Positions 1 to 7,784 of a stretch of DNA of 40,727 nucleotides are shown here, one piece after another; within the stretch, counting starts at the first letter, position 1; each line of letters begins with the position of its first letter. The notes beneath the pieces were generated by a model. It had not been told where the DNA came from. It saw nothing but the letters and a program-made list of their open reading frames with translations, and searched no databases. The stretch covers positions 1-40,727 of the forward strand of contig CACEAZ010000014.1 in assembly GCA_902557655.1 (NCBI GenBank). The letters are read 5' to 3'. The DNA comes from an uncultured Bacteroidota bacterium. GTDB taxonomy: Bacteria; Bacteroidota; Bacteroidia; Flavobacteriales; Flavobacteriaceae. The position numbers and the translations under genes are program-made.

Positions 1-807
1 GTAATGCAATGTACAAAAGATCAAGGTGCTGAAGTTTGGGGAGGAATGGGTTTTGCGGTTGATGGTTTCATTAACTTCAACGGAAATAACGTCCTTAGAT
101 TAAAATCCTACGCACCTGAAGCTGGTAAAGTAGTGAAGGTAAAACTCGAAACAAGTGCAGGAAATGTCGACGGATTAACATACGAATTTGACATGGTTAC
201 AACTGTTGCGAATCATTGGGAGATTCTATCTTATGATTTTTCTGGAGCACCTGACCTTGACTATATAACAGCTATCGTTTTTTATGATTTCGGTAATCAA
301 GATGCTGGAGTATATCACTTTGATGATGTAGAGGTAGGAATAGGTGAATATGTTCAGGGTATTGAAAATTTTGAAGGAGACGTTCCAGAGAGTTTCTCTT
401 TTGGAGGAGTTGGCGGAGTTGAAGTAATTCCTAATCCGGATCCATCTGGAGAAAATACCACTGGAAATGTTCTTCAATTTGTAAAAGACGAAGGAGCAGA
501 AGTTTGGGGAGGAATGGGCTTTGCAGTGGATATTATAGATTTTAATGGTTCAAGTCAAATTCATATTAAGTCATATGCACCCGAAGCTGGAAAAGTAGTT
601 AAGGTAAAACTTGAAACAAGTGCTGGAAATGTTGCAGGACTTACACATGAAATGGACATGACTACTACCGTAGCTAACCAATGGGAAACATTAGTTTATG
701 ATTTCTCGGAAGCCCCAGATTTAGAATATGTATCATTCATTGTTTTTTATGATTTTGGAAATACAACGGGAGCTACGTACAGAGTTGATGAAATTCAATT
801 AATTGAT
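1..807 (+). repeat. Two-copy intragenic repeat, 468-bp period
   Basis: Bases from about 1 to 339 are repeated at about 469 to 807. For example, the GAAGTTTGGGGAGGAATGGG segment begins at 31 and again at 499. The copies are clearly related at DNA level with mostly third-position differences, as expected for an older domain duplication under protein-level selection. Further copies may lie left of the window. Confidence 0.8.
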
Positions 808-810
808 TAA
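1..810 (+). CDS. Duplicated carbohydrate-binding-like protein, 5' truncated
   Basis: The frame is open from the first base. The first ATG (base 4) is probably not the real start, because residues V-M-Q-C-T-K-D-Q align with V-L-Q-F-V-K-D-E inside the second copy of an internal repeat, so the gene continues off the left edge. The visible 269 residues hold two copies of a beta-rich domain spaced 156 residues apart. Both carry GAEVWGGMGFAVD, KSYAPEAGKVVKVKLETSAGN and a PDL-Y---IVFYDFGN motif. From memory, this domain type occurs in Bacteroidetes glycan-utilisation proteins, often beside SusC/SusD. Its place ahead of a binding lipoprotein, GH16 and GH3 makes a surface glycan-binding role likely. 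No catalytic motif is visible. The function is inferred from context. Confidence 0.7.
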   Translation, partial: VMQCTKDQGAEVWGGMGFAVDGFINFNGNNVLRLKSYAPEAGKVVKVKLETSAGNVDGLTYEFDMVTTVANHWEILSYDFSGAPDLDYITAIVFYDFGNQDAGVYHFDDVEVGIGEYVQGIENFEGDVPESFSFGGVGGVEVIPNPDPSGENTTGNVLQFVKDEGAEVWGGMGFAVDIIDFNGSSQIHIKSYAPEAGKVVKVKLETSAGNVAGLTHEMDMTTTVANQWETLVYDFSEAPDLEYVSFIVFYDFGNTTGATYRVDEIQLID

Positions 811-821
811 TAAATAATATT

Positions 822-1721
822 ATGAAAAGAATAAATTTTTTACTTATCGTTTTATCTCTATTTGTTTTTTCTTCTTGTGAACAAGAAGATTATGAATTTG
901 GAGATATTGTAAGCCCTACAGGTTTAACTATTTCTGCATCACTTCAAGGTGCAGACGCGGATAACCCTTATGGGGATGGAAGTGGATATGTGACTTTTAC
1001 AGCTACTGCAGCTGATGCTATTACATATAAATTCATTCGAAATGGTGTAGAAACCATGGTTCCTAGCGGGGTATTTACAACTAGATTCACAACTACAGGT
1101 GTTCATATTTATACAATGGAAGTTGTTGCTTCTGGAACAGCTGGTATTATGTCTAACGGAGCTACATCTGTTGAAGTTCTTTATACATTTGAACCACCTG
1201 CAGAATTAGTTGCAGCATTAACAACTGGAAGTTGGAGAGTTATGGCTGAATCGGCTGGTCATTTAGGTGTTCATAGTGCAGATTCTAATCATACCGGTAT
1301 TGATAATGATATTCCTGCTTGGTATAGTGCTGGTCCGTATGACAAAGCTGATACAGGAATGTACGATGATAGAATGGTTTTTTCTTCTGACGGAAGTATC
1401 GAATATCAAACTCAAGGAAGTATTTTGGGTAAAGATGTTCCTTTAGAGAGCGATTTTTCAGGTCCACAAGACAGACCACAAGATCAAATCGATGCGGGCG
1501 AGTATTTCTACTATGCGACCGATAATTTTACATCAGGCTGGAGTATTTCTGAGCAAGACGGATACTTAGTGCTAAATCTAACTGGAAATGGTTTTGCCGG
1601 ATTCTATGTTGGAGGAGATCACACATATAGAATAACCAACTGGAATTCAAACGAAATGTATTTGAAAACTATTGGCTTTGATAATAATGCGTGGTATACT
1701 AAAATAACTAACCAGGAATAA
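822..1721 (+). CDS. PKD-type glycan-binding lipoprotein of the beta-glucan locus
   Basis: The 299-residue product starts with a lipoprotein signal (hydrophobic stretch, then SSC at residue 19), so it is probably an outer-membrane lipoprotein. Residues about 34-125 form a PKD/Ig-like beta domain (LTISASLQGADADNPYGDGS, later Y-TMEVVASG) that is clearly related to the N-terminal domain of the GH16 enzyme encoded next. Residues about 130-299 form a second beta-rich domain (TGSWRVMAESAGHLGVHS, DDRMVFSSDGSI, YRITNWNSNEMYLKT) of a kind I associate with Bacteroidetes surface glycan-binding proteins. It lies 11 bases after the upstream gene and is followed by a strong terminator, so it ends that transcript. 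By position it is the SusE/SGBP-B-type component. Ligand specificity (beta-1,3-glucan) is inferred from the neighbours. Confidence 0.7.
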   Translation: MKRINFLLIVLSLFVFSSCEQEDYEFGDIVSPTGLTISASLQGADADNPYGDGSGYVTFTATAADAITYKFIRNGVETMVPSGVFTTRFTTTGVHIYTMEVVASGTAGIMSNGATSVEVLYTFEPPAELVAALTTGSWRVMAESAGHLGVHSADSNHTGIDNDIPAWYSAGPYDKADTGMYDDRMVFSSDGSIEYQTQGSILGKDVPLESDFSGPQDRPQDQIDAGEYFYYATDNFTSGWSISEQDGYLVLNLTGNGFAGFYVGGDHTYRITNWNSNEMYLKTIGFDNNAWYTKITNQE

Positions 1722-1742
1722 CAATTTTTATAATCTGAATTT

Positions 1743-1782
1743 ATAAGAGAGAAGTTTTATAAAACTTCTCTCTTATTTTTTA
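1743..1782 (+). terminator. Rho-independent terminator after the binding-protein operon
   Basis: A perfect inverted repeat with 14-base arms (AAGAGAGAAGTTTT and its complement around a 2-base centre, 1745-1774), extendable by two more pairs, is followed by a T-rich run. It separates the binding-protein transcript from the GH16-GH3-LacI genes. Confidence 0.85.
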
Positions 1783-1788
1783 TATTTG
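1781..1788 (+). promoter_or_regulatory. Candidate -7 promoter box for GH16-GH3-lacI
   Basis: TATATTTG matches the Bacteroidetes -7 consensus TAnnTTTG. It lies 19 bases before the GH16 start, directly downstream of the terminator hairpin, where a new promoter would be expected. No clear -33 TTTG is visible, because that position falls inside the hairpin. Confidence 0.45.
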
Positions 1789-1807
1789 TCAATTACTAAT
1801 CAAAATC

Positions 1808-2905
1808 ATGAATAAATTTTTAAAATTTGTTTTTTTTACATGCTTTCTTATTCTAGCATGTTGTTCAGATAACTCTACGGATTCAAATTCTGACACAACA
1901 ATAGAAGAACCAATAATTCCTTATGATTTAACATTACAAATAAATATAATTGGACAAACAGATTCCTTTCCAAACGGAGATGGATCTGGACTGATTACTT
2001 GTTCAGCAAATGCCACTGATGCTGTAAATTATGAATTTAGGTTTGGAAGTGGTGTAACCGAACAATCTGAATCTGGACAAATTGAGTATACATACACTGA
2101 TCAGGGAATAAATTCATACACAATATATGTATATGCATATTCTTCAACTGGACATTATACTAGTACTTTTTATACTTTTGATCTTTTTGTAGAAGCACAA
2201 ACACCTGAAGCCTCATGGTCTGAAGAATTTAATTATAATGGGGCGATTGATTCTAATATTTGGACCCATGAAATTGGCAATGGTGAATGGGGATGGGGAA
2301 ATGGAGAATCTCAATATTATACCAGCAGTTTAGATAATGTAAGGGTTGAGGATGGGTTGTTAAAAATAACCGCTAAAAGAGAAGATATTGCAGGATTTGA
2401 ATATACCTCTGCAAGGATAATTTCTAGAGACAAATATGAATTTCAATATGGCAGGGTAGATATAAGAGCAAAGCTTCCTACAGGTGGTGGTACTTGGCCT
2501 GCTTTGTGGCTTTTGGGAGCTAATCACTCTGAAGTTGGATGGCCTGCGTGTGGAGAGATTGATATTATGGAACATTGGGGTCATAATCCTACAGTTATTT
2601 CATCTGCTCTTCATACTCTTTCAAGTTATACAAACACTGTTAATCATGCTGAAACTATAGTCCCTGACTATGATCAAGAATTCCATGTTTATTCTATGGA
2701 TTGGGATGAAAATAGAATCCAATTTTTTGTTGATGATGTATTATATTACACATACAATCCGTCACCTAAAACAGACGAAAACTGGCCATTTGATCAAGAA
2801 GCATTTTTTATTTTAAACGTTGCTGTTGGGGGAAGCTGGTTTGATATTGACCCAGAATTTAGTGAGTCAACTATGGAGGTTGATTATATAAGAATTTATC
2901 AGTAA
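1808..2905 (+). CDS. GH16 endo-beta-1,3-glucanase (laminarinase-like) lipoprotein
   Basis: The 365-residue product has a lipoprotein signal (FLILACCS) followed by a Ser/Asp/Thr-rich linker. Residues about 40-129 are a PKD-like domain related to the preceding lipoprotein, and about 135-365 are a glycoside hydrolase family 16 catalytic domain. The catalytic signature is GEIDIMEHWG with E250 (nucleophile), D252 and E255 (acid/base). The methionine-containing E-I-D-I-M-E form with its bulge residue is typical of laminarinase/lichenase-type GH16. Further family landmarks are SARIISRDKYEFQYGRVDIRAKLP and FFILNVAVGGSW. It should cleave internal beta-1,3 (or mixed 1,3/1,4) bonds of glucans at the cell surface, feeding the GH3 enzyme encoded 5 bases downstream. 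Exact bond specificity cannot be settled from sequence. Confidence 0.9.
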   Translation: MNKFLKFVFFTCFLILACCSDNSTDSNSDTTIEEPIIPYDLTLQINIIGQTDSFPNGDGSGLITCSANATDAVNYEFRFGSGVTEQSESGQIEYTYTDQGINSYTIYVYAYSSTGHYTSTFYTFDLFVEAQTPEASWSEEFNYNGAIDSNIWTHEIGNGEWGWGNGESQYYTSSLDNVRVEDGLLKITAKREDIAGFEYTSARIISRDKYEFQYGRVDIRAKLPTGGGTWPALWLLGANHSEVGWPACGEIDIMEHWGHNPTVISSALHTLSSYTNTVNHAETIVPDYDQEFHVYSMDWDENRIQFFVDDVLYYTYNPSPKTDENWPFDQEAFFILNVAVGGSWFDIDPEFSESTMEVDYIRIYQ

Positions 2906-2910
2906 AAATT

Positions 2911-5172
2911 ATGAGAAAAATTATTTATACCCTTATTACTTTATTATTTGTTGTTTCATGTGAAAATTCTGATGTTTCAGAAAAAGAAAAATTTATTGAA
3001 GATCTAATATCTAAGATGACTATAGCTGAAAAAGCTGGCCAAATGAATCAATATAACGGTTTTTGGGATGCAACCGGTCCGATGCCTGAGGGTGATTATC
3101 AAAAGAAAAGATACAACGAATTAAAAAATGGCCAGGTTGGTTCGATGTTGAATGTTATAGGAGTGGATGAAATATATGCACTACAAAAGATAGCAGTAGA
3201 AGAAACGAGATTAGGTATTCCTTTAATTTTTGGTCACGATGTAATCCATGGATATAAAACTATTTTCCCGATTCCTTTAGCAGAGTCGTCAAGTTGGGAT
3301 TTAAATCTAATGGAAAAATCTGCAAGAGTTGCTGCAACCGAAGCAAGTGCTGATGGTCTTAATTGGACCTTTGCTCCAATGGTTGATATTTCTAGAGACG
3401 CAAGATGGGGTAGAGTAATGGAAGGAGCTGGTGAAGATCCTTATTTAGGGAGTCTAGTTGCAAAAGCAAGAATTAAAGGTTTTCAAGGGACTGATCTGAG
3501 CGAAATCAACTCAATTGTTGCTTGTGCAAAACATTTTGCTGGTTATGGTTTTTCTGAAGCGGGAAGAGATTATAATACTACAGACTTTAATCATTTTACC
3601 CTTCATAATACAATTATGCCTCCCTTCAAAGCAGCAGTTGACGCTGGTGTGAGGACTTTTATGAATTCGTTTAATACTTTGGATGAAATACCTGCAACTG
3701 GACACATACACATTCAGAGAGATATTCTAAAAGGTGATTGGGATTTTGACGGATTTGTTGTTTCAGATTGGGGCTCAATAGACCAAATGATTCCACATGG
3801 ATTTGCAAGAGACGGAAATCATGCAGCTGAATTGGCTGTTATTGCGGGTTCCGATATGGATATGGAATCAAGCTTGTATGTAAGTAAATTGGTTGGTTTG
3901 GTCAACTCTGGAAAAGTAGATATTAATTTGATAGACGATGCTGTAAGAAGAATTCTTAGGGTTAAGTATGAATTAGGCTTATTTGATGATCCTTATAAAT
4001 ATTGTAATAATGAAAGATCAATTCAAGAATTAGGCTCTGACCAAAATATGCAGGTAGCTCTTGAAGCAGCAAAAAAATCTATTGTTTTATTAAAAAATAA
4101 TAATCAATTATTACCATTAGAAAAAGAAGGTGAAAAAATAGCTTTAATCGGCCCGTTAGCAGATGATAAAAATAGCCCACTTGGAAATTGGAGATCTCAG
4201 GCTGTTTACAATTCAGCAACTTCTGTTCTTGAGGGGATGAACAAATATAAAGGTAATAGAACTGTATTCGAAAAAGGAGTAGAGCTTTACTATGGTAAAA
4301 CAAACTTTCATAACAGAGTTAAATTAAATTATAATGATAGGTCTGATTTTGGGAAAGCAAAATTGGCAGCAGCCACCTCAGACGTAGTGGTTATGGTTAT
4401 GGGGGAAGAAGGCCATCAGTCTGGTGAAGGACGAAGTAGAACAAATATTAGATTGCCAGGTTTACAGTTGGAGCTCTTAAAAGAAATTTATAAAATTAAT
4501 CAAAATATTGTTTTGGTTGTAATGAGCGGAAGACCTTTAGACCTATCATGGGCTGACAAAAATATTCCGTCAATTGTACAAGCTTGGCACCTTGGTTCAA
4601 AATCTGGTGATGCAATTGCCCAAGTATTATACGGAGATTATAATCCATCAGGTAAATTAACAATGTCATTTCCAAGAAATGTTGGGCAGGTCCCGATATA
4701 TTATAATTTTAAAAATACGGGAAGGCCTAGCACCTCCATAGAACAGGTTACTAATTCGGGTTATGCTGATGTTGAAAATAGTCCTTTGTATTCGTTTGGA
4801 TACGGATTAAGTTATACTGAGTTTAGTTATTCTGATTTTGAAATTAGTTCTGATTCAATGACTAAAGATTCTAAAATAAATGCTTCGGTAACTGTTTCAA
4901 ATACAGGAAAGTTTAAAGGTGAAGAAGTAGTCCAGCTTTATTTAAGGGATATAGTTGGAAGTATTGCAAGACCTATGAAAGAATTAAAAGGATTTGAAAA
5001 AATTGAATTAGCTCCAGGAGAATCTAAAGTTGTTAATTTTGAAATTGATAGTTCTTTATTAGAATTCTATACATATGAAAATAAATGGGAGGCTGAAGAT
5101 GGAAAATTTCATGCTTTTATTGGAACAAATTCTGATGTAAGCGACTATAAAGAATTTCATTTAGTTAAGTAA
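2911..5172 (+). CDS. GH3 beta-glucosidase lipoprotein
   Basis: The 753-residue product has a short lipoprotein signal (LLFVVSC) and the classic GH3 layout: TIM-barrel domain to about residue 350, alpha/beta sandwich to about 610, and a C-terminal fibronectin-III-like domain (about 640-750). The nucleophile is D286 in VVSDWGS. The conserved KHFAGYG and GRVMEGAGEDPYLG motifs are present, and the second-domain loop GEEGHQSGEGRSR (498-510) carries the acid/base glutamate candidates. It is expected to release glucose from the non-reducing ends of beta-glucan oligosaccharides, probably in the periplasm. It follows the GH16 gene by 5 bases, and the regulator gene starts one base after its stop, so all three are likely co-transcribed. 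Confidence 0.92.
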   Translation: MRKIIYTLITLLFVVSCENSDVSEKEKFIEDLISKMTIAEKAGQMNQYNGFWDATGPMPEGDYQKKRYNELKNGQVGSMLNVIGVDEIYALQKIAVEETRLGIPLIFGHDVIHGYKTIFPIPLAESSSWDLNLMEKSARVAATEASADGLNWTFAPMVDISRDARWGRVMEGAGEDPYLGSLVAKARIKGFQGTDLSEINSIVACAKHFAGYGFSEAGRDYNTTDFNHFTLHNTIMPPFKAAVDAGVRTFMNSFNTLDEIPATGHIHIQRDILKGDWDFDGFVVSDWGSIDQMIPHGFARDGNHAAELAVIAGSDMDMESSLYVSKLVGLVNSGKVDINLIDDAVRRILRVKYELGLFDDPYKYCNNERSIQELGSDQNMQVALEAAKKSIVLLKNNNQLLPLEKEGEKIALIGPLADDKNSPLGNWRSQAVYNSATSVLEGMNKYKGNRTVFEKGVELYYGKTNFHNRVKLNYNDRSDFGKAKLAAATSDVVVMVMGEEGHQSGEGRSRTNIRLPGLQLELLKEIYKINQNIVLVVMSGRPLDLSWADKNIPSIVQAWHLGSKSGDAIAQVLYGDYNPSGKLTMSFPRNVGQVPIYYNFKNTGRPSTSIEQVTNSGYADVENSPLYSFGYGLSYTEFSYSDFEISSDSMTKDSKINASVTVSNTGKFKGEEVVQLYLRDIVGSIARPMKELKGFEKIELAPGESKVVNFEIDSSLLEFYTYENKWEAEDGKFHAFIGTNSDVSDYKEFHLVK

Positions 5173-5173
5173 A

Positions 5174-6193
5174 ATGATTACTTTAAAAAAATTAGCTAAA
5201 GAACTTAAGGTTTCTATTTCGACAGTTTCGAAAGCATTACGGGATAGCCCTGAGATCAGTGTTGAAACGATTGAAAAGGTTAAATATCTTGCAAATAAAT
5301 ATAATTATAGACCCAACAAAATAGCTTTAAGTCTAAAAAGTAATAGAACATTAACGATTGGTGTTATTATTCCAGATATTTTAAATAGGTTTTATTCAAA
5401 GGTGCTAAATGGTATTCATGATTCTGCCGATCAATTTGGTTATGATGTGATAACAATTAATACAAAAGAATCTATGCTAAAAGAGGTTGATAGTCTTCAA
5501 ATTTTTTCAAGTGGAACTGTTGACGGGGTTATTATAGCTATGTCAGAAGAAACCTTAAATAAAAATGACTATTCTCACTTAAAGGAGTTTATAATGAAAG
5601 AAACGCCCATAGTTATGTTTGATAGAGTAACAGATAAGATAAATTGTGATAAGGTAATAATTGATGATTTTGACGCAATCTATAACGAAGTCAAAAGCTT
5701 AAAAGATTTAGGAAGAAAAAAAATTGGATTCATTAGCACAATTAATGAATTAAATGTTGGTAAATATAGAGCAAATGGATTCAGAAAAGCATCATTTGAT
5801 TTCTTTGGTAAATTTGATGAAAATTTAATTTTGAGAATATCAAAAAATCGAGATAAACATATAGAAATTGAAAAATTTTTAAAAAAGAATAAACCAGATG
5901 CAATTATTTCAGCTGATATCGTATGTGGAGTTATTTCTATTAATATTGCAAAAAATCTAAATATAGAAGTTCCCAAAGAATTATCTGTAGTTGGTTTTGG
6001 AGATAAGACAATTTCTGAGTATTCAAGTCCTAAACTAACAACTATTTATCAGCACGGAACTGAGATTGGAAACAGATCCGTTGAACTGCTTGTAGACAGA
6101 ATGAATTCTAAATGGTTCGGACTAAATAAAAATCTAAATTCTTATACAACAGACATTATCCCAACTTTAACAATTGGGGGAGAATCAAAATAA
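5174..6193 (+). CDS. LacI-family transcriptional regulator
   Basis: The 339-residue product has an N-terminal LacI helix-turn-helix (residues 2-21, LKKLAKELKVSISTVSKALR) and hinge helix (about 45-57, YRPNKIALSLKSNRT). A periplasmic-binding-protein-like sensor domain with GVIIPDILNRFYSKVLNGIH and the C-terminal Y-P-T-L-T-I-G-G type ending follows. Its start is one base after the GH3 stop, so it probably controls this glucan locus and is expressed with it. The effector is probably glucose or a beta-glucan oligosaccharide, an inference from position. The 3' end overlaps the convergent DUF456 gene by 9 bases. Confidence 0.9.
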   Translation: MITLKKLAKELKVSISTVSKALRDSPEISVETIEKVKYLANKYNYRPNKIALSLKSNRTLTIGVIIPDILNRFYSKVLNGIHDSADQFGYDVITINTKESMLKEVDSLQIFSSGTVDGVIIAMSEETLNKNDYSHLKEFIMKETPIVMFDRVTDKINCDKVIIDDFDAIYNEVKSLKDLGRKKIGFISTINELNVGKYRANGFRKASFDFFGKFDENLILRISKNRDKHIEIEKFLKKNKPDAIISADIVCGVISINIAKNLNIEVPKELSVVGFGDKTISEYSSPKLTTIYQHGTEIGNRSVELLVDRMNSKWFGLNKNLNSYTTDIIPTLTIGGESK

Positions 6194-6679
6194 GTTATTA
6201 AAATTATCTAAAAATAATTTTATATAAAGTACAAGGTAAACTATAGATATAAAAGCTTTTGAAACTCCTGAAACTATCAAACCTAAAAATACACCTACAC
6301 CTGCCTTAAAAGATTTTTTAAAATTTTTGTTTAATAACAATTCCCCTGATATAGCTCCAATTATGGCTCCAATTATTATTCCAAAGGGAGGGGCAAAAAG
6401 ACCTATAATTGTTCCGATTGAAGCTCCAATAATTCCATATTTACTGGCTCCGAATTTTTTAGAGGTATATATGGGCAATATGTAATCTAAAATAAAAATA
6501 ATCAAGGCAATAATAAATGTAGTAACTAGTAGAGTAGTATTTACTTGAACATCAGAGATTATGCTGAACAAAAATAGACCAATCCAGGAGCTTAGGGGTC
6601 CCGGTAAAATAGGTATTACGCTTCCTATAATACCAACAATCATTATAGCAAATGATAATATTAACAAAAATATATCCAT
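6185..6679 (-). CDS. DUF456 family integral membrane protein
   Basis: The 164-residue, very hydrophobic product has about five membrane segments and two glycine-rich hairpins (GIIGSVIPILPGPLSSWIGL near the N terminus, and a GASKYGIIGASIGTIIGLF repeat-like stretch in the middle). The pattern GxxGxxxPxLPGP with a repeated glycine-zipper segment matches DUF456, for which I know no established function. It reads convergently into the LacI gene with a 9-base stop overlap and has its own upstream region at 6680-6744. Confidence 0.8.
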   Translation of the reverse strand: MDIFLLILSFAIMIVGIIGSVIPILPGPLSSWIGLFLFSIISDVQVNTTLLVTTFIIALIIFILDYILPIYTSKKFGASKYGIIGASIGTIIGLFAPPFGIIIGAIIGAISGELLLNKNFKKSFKAGVGVFLGLIVSGVSKAFISIVYLVLYIKLFLDNFNNLF

Positions 6680-6744
6680 ATTCTATTTAAGATTTTTTTA
6701 AATAAATAAATTAACTTTATGAAAATATATAATATTAATTTATT

Positions 6745-7227
6745 GTGAGAAAAACCTCATTAATTTTTTCTTTTTTTTTCTTTTTAGCATGTGATTTAGA
6801 TTTTAAAATAAGCAAGAAAATAACTGTTGATGAGTTTATTAATGATGAAATGAAATCATTTAATTGGTCAGAAGTTGATCAATTTCCTGTATTTGAAAAT
6901 TGTACACAAATCAATGAAACCAGTAAAAAAAATAATTGCTTTATAAGAACAATTTCAGACAGTCTTAGTTTAAATTTCATCAAAAATGATTTAATTTTAA
7001 ACAGAACATTAATCGATACAGTTTTTATAAAATTTAAGGTTGATAAAAAAGGAATTATAGAAATTGAAAATATAGAAATTGGTGAAAAGATATTGCCATA
7101 TAAAGAAGTGATAAATCAGTCTTTTGTTAAGACTGCAGCTAATTTGCCAAAATTGTACCCAGCAATAAAGAGGGGTCAAGAGGTTGATGTTACTTTTGAT
7201 CTTCCCATTCTTGTATCAACTGAATAA
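6745..7227 (+). CDS. Lipoprotein with TonB C-terminal-like domain
   Basis: The 160-residue product starts at GTG (base 6745), giving a compact lipoprotein signal ending FFLAC (C16). Residues about 45-157 resemble the C-terminal domain of energy-transducing TonB in Bacteroidetes: VDQFPVFENC, a second cysteine in NCFIRTI, then DTVFIKFKVDKKGIIEIENI and LYPAIKRGQEVDVTFDLPI. No proline-rich spacer or transmembrane anchor is present, so it is not a functional TonB by itself. Periplasmic attachment through the lipid is likely. ruvC starts 6 bases downstream. The role is unknown. Confidence 0.7.
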   Translation: MRKTSLIFSFFFFLACDLDFKISKKITVDEFINDEMKSFNWSEVDQFPVFENCTQINETSKKNNCFIRTISDSLSLNFIKNDLILNRTLIDTVFIKFKVDKKGIIEIENIEIGEKILPYKEVINQSFVKTAANLPKLYPAIKRGQEVDVTFDLPILVSTE

Positions 7228-7233
7228 AAAATA

Positions 7234-7782
7234 ATGGCTGAAAAAATTATTTTAGGAATTGACCCTGGAACTACAATTATGGGTTTTGGTATTATAAAAG
7301 TAAAGGATAGAAAAATGAATTTGATTCTGATGAATGAATTGAATCTGACTAAATATAAAGATCATTATTTAAAATTAAAGTTGGTTTTTGAAAGAACCAT
7401 ATCATTAATCGAAGGATATAACCCTGACGAAATTGCCATTGAAGCACCATTCTTTGGTAAAAATATTCAAAGTATGTTAAAATTAGGTAGAGCCCAGGGA
7501 GTTGCTATGGCAGCTGGTCTTTCAAGAGAAATACCAATCACCGAATATTCTCCTAAAAAAATTAAAATGGCAATCACCGGAAACGGAAATGCTAGTAAAG
7601 AGCAAGTTGCTAAAATGCTTCAAAATTTACTAAGTATTGAAAAACTCCCGAAGAATCTTGATTCAACAGATGGCTTAGCTGCGGCAGTTTGTCATTTTTA
7701 TAATTCTAATAATAGCTTAGGGGGTAAAAAATATTCTGGTTGGGCCAGCTTCGTTAAAAAAAATCAAGATAAAATTAAATAG
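7234..7782 (+). CDS. ruvC: Holliday junction resolvase RuvC
   Basis: The 182-residue product is the RuvC endonuclease that cuts Holliday junctions after RuvAB branch migration. The four metal-binding acidic residues are visible: D10 in LGIDPG, E70 in IAIEAPF, and D143 and D146 in NLDSTDGLAAA. The length is normal. Its stop (7780-7782) lies two bases before the proposed hemW start, so the two are probably translationally coupled. This ruvC-hemW order is, as I recall, common in Flavobacteria. Confidence 0.95.
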   Translation: MAEKIILGIDPGTTIMGFGIIKVKDRKMNLILMNELNLTKYKDHYLKLKLVFERTISLIEGYNPDEIAIEAPFFGKNIQSMLKLGRAQGVAMAAGLSREIPITEYSPKKIKMAITGNGNASKEQVAKMLQNLLSIEKLPKNLDSTDGLAAAVCHFYNSNNSLGGKKYSGWASFVKKNQDKIK

Positions 7783-7784
7783 TT

